From NCBI RefSeq assembly GCF_964204645.1, contig NC_134025.1, positions 15,344,001 through 15,408,000 on the forward strand: a stretch of 64,000 bases of DNA, written 5' to 3'. The stretch's first letter is position 1, and every line of letters starts with the position of its first letter. The position numbers were made by a program, and so were the translations under genes. Under the pieces are notes generated by a model. It saw nothing but the letters and a program-made list of their open reading frames with translations. It was not told the origin of the DNA and did not search any database. Shown here one piece after another: positions 55,705-64,000 of the stretch. The DNA is from Tubulanus polymorphus. Its lineage: Eukaryota; Nemertea; Palaeonemertea; Tubulaniformes; Tubulanidae.

Positions 55705-56460
55705 TTACTCTCTACATCTTATAACTAATTCATATATCACAGGAAAGTTATTCAAATCAATTAAATAACCATTATGATTTCTTATTTCTAATTTAAAATT
55801 ATTGAAATGTGGAATACAAGGTTTAAAATCACATTCAGTTAAATTATAATTTATTTGAGTTCCAAATTGTTTAACATTTTTTAATGGTAAAATATTTAAT
55901 ATACTAGAATTACAAATTGTATCTTTAGTTGCTTCAAATGTTTTTGTAGGATTAATTAAATTGCAATAAATATAAAAGTGTGTAAAAGTCATTATATTTG
56001 TATAAGTTTCGATACTTGAATAATGTCTATCCGGAAGAATTCCAAACAGTTTAGCTAAAGGTTTTCTTACTAGAAATCTATGTTGTTCATTAGTTAACTT
56101 TATTCTTATTTTATTCGAACTATCATTTTTGATAAATTTAATTTCAAATCAAGCAGCTGAGCCCATTTTTAAACGAGCTCTTTTATTAATTTCTTGCGCT
56201 AATGTTTCTAAATTATATAATCCTGGTTTTAGATAAAGATGAAACCATTTATTCAAATTTCTAACATAAATTTTAAAAGCTAAATGATCAAGAGTTTTAT
56301 TCGATATATTAAAAAAAGAATTACATAAACTTATATTAACTAATTTTAAATCAACACAATTCTTAAATTCTCTATCTAATTGAACTAGTAAATTATGTGA
56401 TTTATAATTTGTAAGTTTTCTAGAATCAACAAATATTCTGTATTCTTTTAATTCTACCAT
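55705..56460 (-). pseudogene. Candidate penton/minor capsid protein, internal TGA
   Basis: 252 codons in one frame with a TGA at 56149-56151. The beta-rich pattern starts KEYRIFVDSRKLTN. A YLKPGLYNLETLAQEIN segment follows, and it ends FKLEIRNHNGYLIDLNNFPVIYELVI. This layout, with an IRxxxGYLID strand before the end, resembles minor capsid (single-jelly-roll, penton-type) proteins of Polinton-like elements, though I could not verify it by structure. Element 1 has lost nearly all of it. Confidence 0.5.
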
Positions 56461-56477
56461 TTATTTTACATATTTTC

Positions 56478-56831
56478 TTATTCGAAATCTATTTCATGGT
56501 GCCCTTTTTCATTCTTACCTTTGTATACGAAATAGAAATCACCAGAACATAATTGTTCTAGATCTTCACTTGATAATCTATGAAATCTATCCGGTAAATA
56601 TGTTCTGAATTTATATGTATTTCCTTTTAATCCTTCATATTCTAAGTGTATAACTAATTTATCTCCATATTTGTTAGTAACTGTATCAATATTTGTAATT
56701 AGATATTTCTTATGGATTATTAATTCTTTTAACTTCTTAAATTCATAATCTACTGATTTGACATTTGAAGTATCTTTTATTCTATCTAGAAATGATTTGT
56801 TGTTCTCACTGTGCGCTTGTTTACTCTCCAT
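56478..56831 (-). CDS. Small conserved protein, possibly OB-fold/ssDNA-binding
   Basis: The 117-residue frame is intact. The N-terminal third is helical and charged. The rest is beta-rich: ITNIDTVTNKYGDKLVIHLEY, YKFRTYLPDRFHRLS, FYFVYKGKNEKGHHEIDF. A homologue with the same three blocks stands at 62852-63178. The KYGDK...LPD...Y.GK pattern is like small OB-fold proteins, so single-strand DNA binding is possible but not shown. It sits between the polymerase and the penton-type gene and has a class E motif like the polymerase, which suits a replication role. Confidence 0.55.
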   Translation of the reverse strand: MESKQAHSENNKSFLDRIKDTSNVKSVDYEFKKLKELIIHKKYLITNIDTVTNKYGDKLVIHLEYEGLKGNTYKFRTYLPDRFHRLSSEDLEQLCSGDFYFVYKGKNEKGHHEIDFE

Positions 56832-56856
56832 TTATAATACATATTTTTATTAAAAT

Positions 56857-59800
56857 TTAGTTACACGTTAGAATTCTTTTCATTATCTCGTTCTCTTTTG
56901 TTTCTTCTCTTTTAAATTTTAAGTATTCATCTAAATTACAACCATAAGCAACTGTATGAATTCCATCTAAAATATATCTTTTATCATCAAATGGGTTTAG
57001 ACTTATCTTTTCAATTTCTTCAATCAACATTTCATGATCTTCAGATCTTAAACATCTCATCTTATGTTTTCTAACTTCTTCATTGAATATACAATTGATG
57101 TAATCTTTGAAATGAATATTCTTTTCTACTACACTTTTTGTTATTCCTTTTAACTTTTTAGCTTCATGTTCTTTAGTTTTATATGAATACATTTTAGATC
57201 TAATAAATGAATTCAATCATTTCTTCACCACCTAATTCATCTTTGAATTTACCAGGAACTTTTTTATTATCATTGCTAAACAATTCATGATTTTTTGGAT
57301 AGTTACTGAAATCAAAATGATGTTTTAATGTTTTTAAATCATCTGTTATGTTATTAGTTTTTATCTTTAATATGTAAGAATCTGTATCAAAATATAATAT
57401 TTCTATATGTTTTTCTCCAAAAAGTGGTTGTAATACATTACAATAGAATTCATACATTAGTAATTTTGATAATTCTAAAACTGAAGCGCCAACATAGATT
57501 GGTTTATTAAATTTCATTGATGTTCTTCTCATCTTAACTGCAGCTAAATTTTCATCAAATATTCTGTTACCCATGAACTTAGGATATGTTTGTAAATGTC
57601 TAATTCTTTTACCATTACTAACTAACTCAATATCATTTCTATTTCTAATATTTTCACAAGTCTTACCATAGAATGCATTATTCATTAACTTGAAGAAATC
57701 TTTCTCGAAATCAGTTTTAGCTTCAGTTCTCTGTTTGGTGTTAAAATCTATATATTTTTCTAACCACTTAGATTGACTAAATGAAATATATCTATGTACT
57801 TTTTTAGAATCATTCCTTGATTCAAATAAAACTTCAACATTCTATAATGTACTACATAATTAGATTTAAATTCCTGAGTTACCATTAACTTTTCTGTATG
57901 AATATGATTTTCGGGTTTAATTCTTTTTTGGTAATTTTATAATTCTTCATGAGTTACAGTTTTATGTTCGGGACAGTGAGCTAGATTTCTAGATTTAAAT
58001 TTAATATGTTCAGGATATTCTAAATCTACAACAAAGAAGTAACCAGTATCTGAATCATCTGCAATATCTAGAATTCTTTTCTTCCAATCAAATTTATCAT
58101 TATTTTCACGTTGTAAAACTTCACTTATTTCAAATACTCCATAAGGTTAAGTTGTGGTTCCATCATTGCCCAACCATACAAATTATTTGCATCTATATGT
58201 AATAACTTATATCCAGGGTTATCATTTACATTGAAATATCTATCACCTAATACACCTGAAACTCCTCCTCTTATAGATTTTTCAAATAATAGTAATTGAT
58301 CTATATTTGTTAACAAATCCATTTTTATATCTGTAAATTTTAATCCACAATCCCATGTTAAACCTGGACTTGAATAACAATGACAAGGATCAATATTGAA
58401 ATATTTTAGGTTTACATATCTAAACCTTTCGAATATATCGGTTAATAATAATACATCTGATTTTAGATATAAATCTACTAATTGCCCATGATTTTTCATT
58501 CTAAAATGATTCCAAATATTCAATGTTCTATTATATACTTCATCTTTAACATATTCATTTTTTAATTCATCATAGAATTGTTCTTTCAATAATTCAGTTA
58601 TGTTAAAATCATTATGATTTTTATAGAAAGAATATGGAATTGCGCCTTTATATCTCATTAATTGAAAATCATCATTATTTGGATAGTGTTGCTTTAATAT
58701 TTTTAATTCATCATCAACTAATGATTTTGATAAGTTATCTAATGAACTATTTAAAAATCTATATGAATCTATAAATCTTAGGCAACCAAATTGGAATGAT
58801 ATATAATTCTCAGATGTTTTAGCTAACATTCTAAATTTATAAGTTGGTATTTTATCTTTTGATCTATTTGAATTTAATCTTTCTATTTCATTATTAATTT
58901 CTTCTATTTTATGGCATAACTGTTTGATGAATAAATGTGCATCATATCCTGATAGATTATGAAATATAACTGGTACAAAGTTAATTTTCTTAGTTTGTAA
59001 CTTACAATTCTCATGTGCAGCGCCTCTAAACTTTCCATTCAAATGATCATGGTCTCTTACTTTTTTATCTTTATAATTAAATATCTTTTCACAATAATAA
59101 CATTTATCTGCAAATGCAAATTCTTCTTTATCTTCTTCTGTCATTATAATTTCTATATTTTTATTCAATAATTTACTTTTATTTCATATTCAATTAATAA
59201 GTCACAAAAATGATTGATAACATTTTCATTTCTATAATCATAATATTCACTTTCAATTAGTTCTGGATAATCAGATTTAATATATAACCCGAAAGCTGCA
59301 GCTGATTGATGAATCTTTTTAATTGTATTTGTTTTTGGTGGTTCATCTGAAAAATCATTTTCATTAGAATTTAATTTCTTTCTTGTACGATATATTTCTT
59401 TTCTATCTTGATCAGTTAATTCTTTATTTAATGATTCAAAATCTCCATATATGACAAATGGTACTTTATTTTTGTAATCATATTTTTTGAATTCTAATAT
59501 TCTATCTTTTTCATTTGGTAAGACTAATTTACAATAATCATGATTTTCACATAATTGTTTATGATTTAATAATGCACTTTCAGTTCTGAATTGATTTAAA
59601 CATTTTCTACATAGATATATTTTATTATCAATATCATTTTCTGATTCAAAAAATAAATCAATTTTTTTAATCCACATATAATGATTCTCATAATATAATA
59701 TATCTATAACATCGTTTGAATCATAATCTTTTGATAGGTATAAAGGTTCTAATGTATAATGTTTTATATTGTTACCTTTTGTATTTGGTAATTTGATTAA

Positions 59801-60895
59801 ATCAAATACATTTATCTTCATATTATTATCTCTTTCTATTTTTGGGATGTTTTTAATTATAACAGGATACTTATCTATCTTATAATTATTTTTAAATGGT
59901 TTATAATGAGTTAATCTAAAACTATGTGTAATATCTTCTGTTGGATGTAAACAACTTATTATAGCCCATAGAAAACATTTATCATCTTTATTTTGTACAT
60001 TTATAACAGCATTAGTTTTAAATGGTAGTTTAATATAACTTGATGCTTCAATATCTGGTTCTTTATAATATGATACATTATTTTCATCAATTGGTTTTGA
60101 TTTAGTTAACTTATTATATTTTGTGTTATAAACATGTAAAGTCATAAATATTATTTCATCGAATATTAAACCTGATCCCTCAAAATATTTCTCTTCTATT
60201 TTAGTTTTTACTTCATTATAACATTTATCTAATTTATCATCTATATGTTGTTTATATATAATATGTTGTGAATGAGAATTTATATTATATATTGGTTTAT
60301 CTTCAGATTTTATAAACTTTACTTTAACTGATATACTAATTTTAGGGTATTCAACATCTATTATTATTTTTATTATTTCTTTCATATTTTCTAAATGTTT
60401 TTTATTTTCTTCTAATGTTTTTCCTTTATGAAATTTAAACTCGATAGCTGCTGGGCCAATATCACTTTTAAATGCTTCGGTTATCTCTATATCTTTTTTA
60501 TTATCTAATGAATTAATATAATTTCTTACATCTTCCATGTATGGTCTTTTATTGTTTAATTTATTTTTTATGCTTTTAATTGTCTTCTGTTTCTTATCAT
60601 TATCTTTATCAAAATAATCTTCACCTAAAATATCATTATTTATATTTCTTATATGACTTTTAGATTTTAAATGTTCTTTATAATATATTTTATCACTGAA
60701 TGATTGATTACATGTATCACATTTGTATGTTTCTTTTTCATTGTTTAATTCATCTAATTTAGTTTCTAATATATCATCTTTATATTCTAGTTTCAATTTA
60801 TTCTCTGAATGTGTTTTAGTTTTATCATGTCTTGATTTTTGGGATTTATCTATATTGATATTACATGTTGGACAGTAGTACTTATTTGCTTCCAT
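56857..60895 (-). pseudogene. polB: Protein-primed-type DNA polymerase B, multiply broken
   Basis: About 1340 codons. The N-terminus has two C2H2-type fingers (C8-C11-H23-H29 and C59-C62-H75-H81) and a third near residue 430. Exonuclease motifs are seen as IYGDFESLNK, FHNLSGYDAHLF and YLKSDVLLLTDIF. A VRDHDHLNGKFRGAAHENC Cys/His block lies between the first two. Polymerase motifs are DANNLYGWAM, NNAFYGKT and YFDTDSYIL. Breaks: frameshift at about 59166, frameshift near 58144, a stop near 57940 plus a further damaged stretch to 57690, and a frameshift near 57210. It is the replicase expected for this element class and cannot now make a full protein. The start codon lies in the inverted repeat. 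Confidence 0.9.
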
Positions 60896-61133
60896 TTTAA
60901 TACTAAATTTTTTTTTTTAAATTGATTTTAGAAGTTCAACGATTTATATATGAATTATTTCAATCACACTTTACTAACACTTTTAATGTTTAAAAATCTA
61001 ACTCATACAAATATAAATATTGAAATAATGTTTAAAATATATCTATATATCTATTCTATAAGAGCTCGTTAATTACTCGTTACTTATATATGTTATTCAT
61101 TTATATTTTATTCATATATATGAATATTTTAAG
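60896..61133. repeat. Element 2 inner inverted repeat, right side
   Basis: Upstream region of the polymerase gene. 60940-61040 pairs with 42240-42350, and 61110-61133 (ATGAATATTTTAAG) matches the same place at the other termini. It contains a T-run leader before the polymerase ATG. Confidence 0.7.
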
Positions 61134-61326
61134 AGTAATAGGGGTTTAGTTGTTTCATATCAAAGGTTGAATGGTTGAGAAATTTTCCAAATGTTAAAAT
61201 AATAATAATTTCTACTTGAATTAGGAGTGTACGCGACTAATTCAAGTAGAAATTATTATTATTTTAACATTTGGAAAATTTCTCGACCGTTCGACCTTTG
61301 GTATAAACAACTAAACCCCTATTACT
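61134..61326. repeat. Element 2 right terminus: 193 bp palindrome of different sequence
   Basis: Arms of about 90 bp (AGTAATAGGGGTTTAGTTG... and complement) enclose the loop GAGTGTACGCGA. Only the tip (AGTAATAGGGG) and the TTTCATATCAAAGGTTGAATGG block are shared with the 404 bp termini; the inner arm sequence is new. Confidence 0.85.
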
Positions 61327-61333
61327 AACGTTA

Positions 61334-61493
61334 TTTCGATTTCGATTTCGTAAATCAACTGTTCGTAAAAATGTCTTTAATTTTGGACAGGCAACCAGTC
61401 TAAAGAAAAGTAAGTTCGAAGTTAGACTGGTTGCCTGTCCAAAATTAAATTCGTTTTTACGAACAATTGATTTACGAAATCGAAATCGAAATC
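61334..61493. repeat. 160 bp foldback directly outside element 2
   Basis: Arms starting TTCGATTTCGATTTCG and ending with the complement enclose about 20 bases (AAGAAAAGTAAGTTCGAAGT). They include TTTTGGACAGGCAACCAGTC on the left and its complement on the right. It stands 7 bp after the end of element 2 and has no coding capacity. Confidence 0.75.
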
Positions 61494-61569
61494 ACGTTCA
61501 CGAGTATAATTTAGTGAATCTGATTTAGTAAATCTACGCGTTTACGATAACTATGGAAGACCTCAGACG

Positions 61570-61674
61570 ACATGCGAGATATGATTAATAACATACGAGA
61601 TATGAGATGCAACATACGAGATACGGCATATAACATACGAAATACGACATATGACATACGAGATACGACTTATT
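61570..61674. repeat. 21 bp minisatellite, five units
   Basis: Units starting ACATACGAGATAYG at 61570, 61591, 61612, 61633 and 61654, slightly diverged. Confidence 0.75.
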
Positions 61675-62039
61675 TACAACACGGGTGTCCGTCCGCTAGC
61701 GCCTCCGCAGTGTATGTTTTTTTTCCAATACTTACCGCATATACATCGTTTAACATGGTGACGCGTACAGTCATCGTCAATTAAATGATAACTAAAATAG
61801 TTAACATTTTATTCAAACCAGAAATTTTTCCAAAAACTACACTGTCTATCAAAAGGATCGAAACATGGGAGGCGGTGGAGTATAGATAGTTGCGTTTTTA
61901 TTATTATTTAATTACGGTAGTAATGTGAAAATAAGAATTAGATACAGTTCGGTGTTGTTCAGTTAAGGAGATGATTCCATAGCACCCATACCATTTTATT
62001 CAGACAAGGACTATTAGTTAAACACTGATCTTCATTTCC
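61675..62039. other. No gene seen
   Basis: No supported frame or repeat. Confidence 0.4.
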
Positions 62040-62765
62040 ATTAATTAATGATCTGTTGAATTAATTAGTAATTGAGTCTTTCGGTAGTTCGAGATAAAAT
62101 GCCCGCAAGAACCTAACGAACCAGGGCTCCCAACAGGTACATTTTCGAAACGACACAATCCAATCATGTTTGGTATCAAATAACTCGTGGCGTGGATCAT
62201 CGTCTATTAACTGAACAATGCATGACCAGTATCATACAGTAAATTATTTGTTTTGCAAACAATTAAGTTGTTTGGTGTCAAATAACTAGATATGATGTAC
62301 AAAATTGTTTAAATGACCAATGCTTCACCAGTACTGACCAGTTACCAGTGCTAACCAGAACCCCCCATAAGTAATTTATATGTTTAGTACAGCCATGAAA
62401 TCGTTTTTGGGCGTCGAGCGACTAGATATGGTGCGGGCTATGATCTAACAACTACATGACTGACCAATTTTTGACCAATACTGACCCTAAAGTAATTTGT
62501 CTATTTTAGAAGCAACACAGTCGTGTTTGGTGTCAAATATATGGCGTGGGCTTGCATCAACTGACCAAATCTTGACCAATACTGACCACATAGCTTTATT
62601 TATCTGTTTCAGAAACAACCTAGTCGTGTCTGGTATCAAATAATTTAATTTGACCTGAATGTAAATATAACAACTCTTTTACCTGTATAAGCTACACAAG
62701 TACTGTCTAATTACCGGTTAAATGTTTTTAGAAATGACACGCCTGAGTCCTTCGTTAGTACTACT
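62040..62765. repeat. Degenerate CTGACCA-rich repeat array
   Basis: Four or five diverged units of roughly 120 bp each carry TCGTGTTTGGTATCAAATA-like and TGACCAATnnTTGACCAGTACTGACCA-like parts. Homologous to 37200-37600 inside the long-TIR element; related short words occur at 30900-31270 and 39440-39820. Confidence 0.6.
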
Positions 62766-62834
62766 AGAGTAATTGGAATATCAGGGGTTCAGGTCAGAGG
62801 ACGAGAGGACGACACACCGCTCATCACCACAAGT

Positions 62835-63325
62835 AATTTTTTTTCTAATAAATGGGAGATAGAAAGGTATTCTTAGCGGCAATAAATAACAGAATAAAAC
62901 CAGCAAAAAAACAATTTGAAATAAAAAAGTTAGTTGATGTTACAAAAGGAATTGAACACAAAATATTAAAATTAGAAAAGATAAAAACTAAATATGGAGA
63001 TAAAATATCAGCAAATTTAAGTTACTGTAATGTTAGTACAACCCGAGAATTTAAAGTATTTTTACCCGATAAATGGGTTTCATTGAGTACAGAGGAATTA
63101 AAATATTTAGAAGGATTTAAAATAATTTATCATGGGAAAAATGAAGACGGTCATCATGATTTAGAAGTTGTTGATTAAAAAAAATAAATTGATAATAAAA
63201 TAAATTAAATATTAAGAATCCGAAATGACTTATCTGGACAAATTAATTGCTCCGCTTAGATAGACAAAAGTAGTGAGATATTTAATTATTTAAAAATGAA
63301 ATTATTTTTTGCTTTTTTTCTAAGA
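62835..63325 (+). mobile_element. Fragment of a third, divergent Polinton-type element
   Basis: Holds one intact small gene and then the intergenic block CGAAATGACTTATCTGGACA, AAAGTAGTGAGATAT and a T-rich leader known from element 1 (14934-15240). Here the small gene stands directly upstream of that block, where element 1 has the HNH gene. No terminus is visible. The right edge meets a LINE fragment. Confidence 0.6.
62852..63178 (+). CDS. Homologue of the small possible ssDNA-binding protein
   Basis: The 108-residue frame is intact. The three blocks seen in 56478-56831 recur: KTKYGDKISANLSY, REFKVFLPDKWVSLS and FKIIYHGKNEDGHHDLEV. Overall identity is low outside these, so it comes from a different lineage. 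The N-terminus is basic (KPAKKQFEIKKL). The ATG is preceded by AATTTTTTTTCTAATAA, a class L-type leader, unlike the class E leader of its homologue. Function is inferred only from resemblance. Confidence 0.55.
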   Translation: MGDRKVFLAAINNRIKPAKKQFEIKKLVDVTKGIEHKILKLEKIKTKYGDKISANLSYCNVSTTREFKVFLPDKWVSLSTEELKYLEGFKIIYHGKNEDGHHDLEVVD

Positions 63326-63338
63326 TATTAATCCTAGA

Positions 63339-63722
63339 GACTACACAACACGTAATGCGGGATGTGTATCACAGATGCTCGATTTGCAAAACCTAGAAAC
63401 TCGAAGAAAGAAATCTCGTCTTATTCTTATGTATAAGCTTGTTGGGGGTCTAGTACCGGCACTTCCACCCGCAGTTTCTGGAACCAGTTCGCGCAAACAG
63501 GAGGAAAATAAAAACTAGACACCTAATAGAGTTTGAAGCTACCTAGTACAGAGAACAGTGTACAATCACTCTAGGTGCTTTAAAGTGCCGTTCAACAGGA
63601 AAGACCAGTACAAAAACTCTTTCTTTGTGCGTACTACCGCTGAGTGGAACCAATTAGAAGAGACTATCGCCTCTGCCAGTGATTCCTGCGCCTTCCAACA
63701 AGGCATAGGAAGACACTGTTAA
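63339..63722 (+). pseudogene. 3' end of a non-LTR retrotransposon ORF
   Basis: Translation from 63339 gives DYTTRNAGCVSQMLDLQNLE and a KLVGGLVPALPPAV stretch, then a stop near 63517 and a frame change. It resumes with NSFFVRTTAEWNQL and ends at a TAA (63720-63722). This Cys-containing segment with a TxxWNxL end is the usual C-terminus of CR1/Jockey-type pol proteins. It is 5'-truncated and decayed, and differs from the LINE at 32481-35292. Confidence 0.6.
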
Positions 63723-64000
63723 CGTCCTCGCACGCCCTCTCTCACCCGTCGTTATACGCCTAATAAGGATACTCGACGTATATAATCGAGATCAAGATCA
63801 AATATATTTCTTTTGGACACCTGGACCGGACACAACGATTAGGCCATACTGTGAACACCCTGGACTAGGCGCGCCAGCCGTTCCTCTCCCGCGGGCGACG
63901 AAAAGTTTTTCAAATCACAAAACTAAAAAGTTATCAAAGTTCATAATATTATGCTATTTCTTGTCTTCCTTTGGTCTGAAAACGGCCTGGTGTTCAGGGG
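63723..64000. other. LINE 3' tail and unassigned sequence
   Basis: Probably the 3' untranslated part of the LINE up to about 63815; the remainder shows nothing recognisable. Confidence 0.35.

Larger units (their letters stand above)
41778..61326. mobile_element. Element 2: full-gene-set Polinton/Maverick-type element, decayed
   Basis: Same orientation and gene order as element 1, with the polymerase, the penton-type gene and the small replication-type gene still present. A 2.24 kb foreign insertion (46317-48560) splits the ATPase. Most long genes have one to several stops or frameshifts. Intact frames remain for the 140-, 73-, 118- and 117-residue proteins. The outer ends are AGTAATAGGGG on the left and its complement on the right; the flanking hexamers (GATGAC and AACGTT) do not match, so no target duplication is seen. 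Confidence 0.85.

Noticed and set aside
56149-56151. In-frame TGA read as selenocysteine or programmed recoding
   Set aside because: No selenocysteine insertion structure was seen, and the element has many ordinary stops, so a nonsense change is simpler.
61327-61332. 6 bp target duplication for element 2
   Set aside because: Flanking hexamers GATGAC (41772-41777) and AACGTT (61327-61332) do not match, nor do hexamers next to element 1.
1-64000. CRISPR array, bacterial operons, rRNA or tRNA genes
   Set aside because: No regular short repeats with unique spacers, no rRNA-like blocks and no complete tRNA cloverleaf noticed; retroelements and chromodomain integrase point to a eukaryote.

Overview
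The window is a eukaryotic, intron-free stretch of transposable elements with no recognisable host gene. The elements present (Penelope-like, BEL/Pao, non-LTR, several terminal-inverted-repeat families and Polinton/Maverick-type elements) point to an animal genome, probably an aquatic invertebrate. The species cannot be named from the sequence.

The main content is two related, virus-like Polinton-type elements in the same orientation, about 15 kb apart. Element 1 occupies 12705-26487 (13.8 kb) and element 2 occupies 41778-61326 (19.5 kb, including a 2.2 kb foreign insertion). Both are AT-rich. Each has plus-strand genes on the left (HNH endonuclease-like protein, unknown 200-residue protein, small membrane protein, DDE integrase with chromodomain, A32/FtsK-type ATPase). 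These converge on minus-strand genes on the right (acidic zinc-finger protein, candidate major capsid protein, coiled-coil/membrane protein, a 470-residue virion-type protein, small membrane proteins, candidate penton-like protein, small conserved replication-type protein, protein-primed type DNA polymerase B). Element 2 has the whole gene set but nearly every large gene is broken. Element 1 keeps more open frames but has lost most of the polymerase and the penton candidate by internal deletion.

The termini are unusual. Each end is a near-palindrome (404 bp at three of the possible outer/inner positions, 193 bp of different sequence at the right end of element 2) bounded on both sides by AGTAATAGGGG. 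The left end of element 1 stops exactly in the loop of the palindrome. Two start-codon-proximal motif classes recur upstream of the genes: one before polymerase, HNH, zinc-finger and small replication-type genes, the other before capsid/membrane genes. This suggests early and late virus-like transcription. A third, divergent relative is represented by a fragment at about 62835-63325.

Around these elements, from left to right: an inverted pair of Penelope-like 3' ends with a hammerhead-like core (393-1740); small foldback/TIR elements (2221-2586, 5864-7254 with a nested 859 bp element, 8646-9493 with its empty site elsewhere in the window, 10800-12700 with a nested hAT-like element); a degenerate BEL/Pao pol gene directly abutting element 1 (26488-29.2 kb); an inverted duplication (8011-10295 versus 29058-30481); a direct duplication (30486-35935 versus 39037-41665), one copy of which carries a 2.8 kb 5'-truncated LINE; a long-TIR element (36707-39036); further foldbacks and minisatellites after element 2; and a LINE 3' end at 63339-63722.
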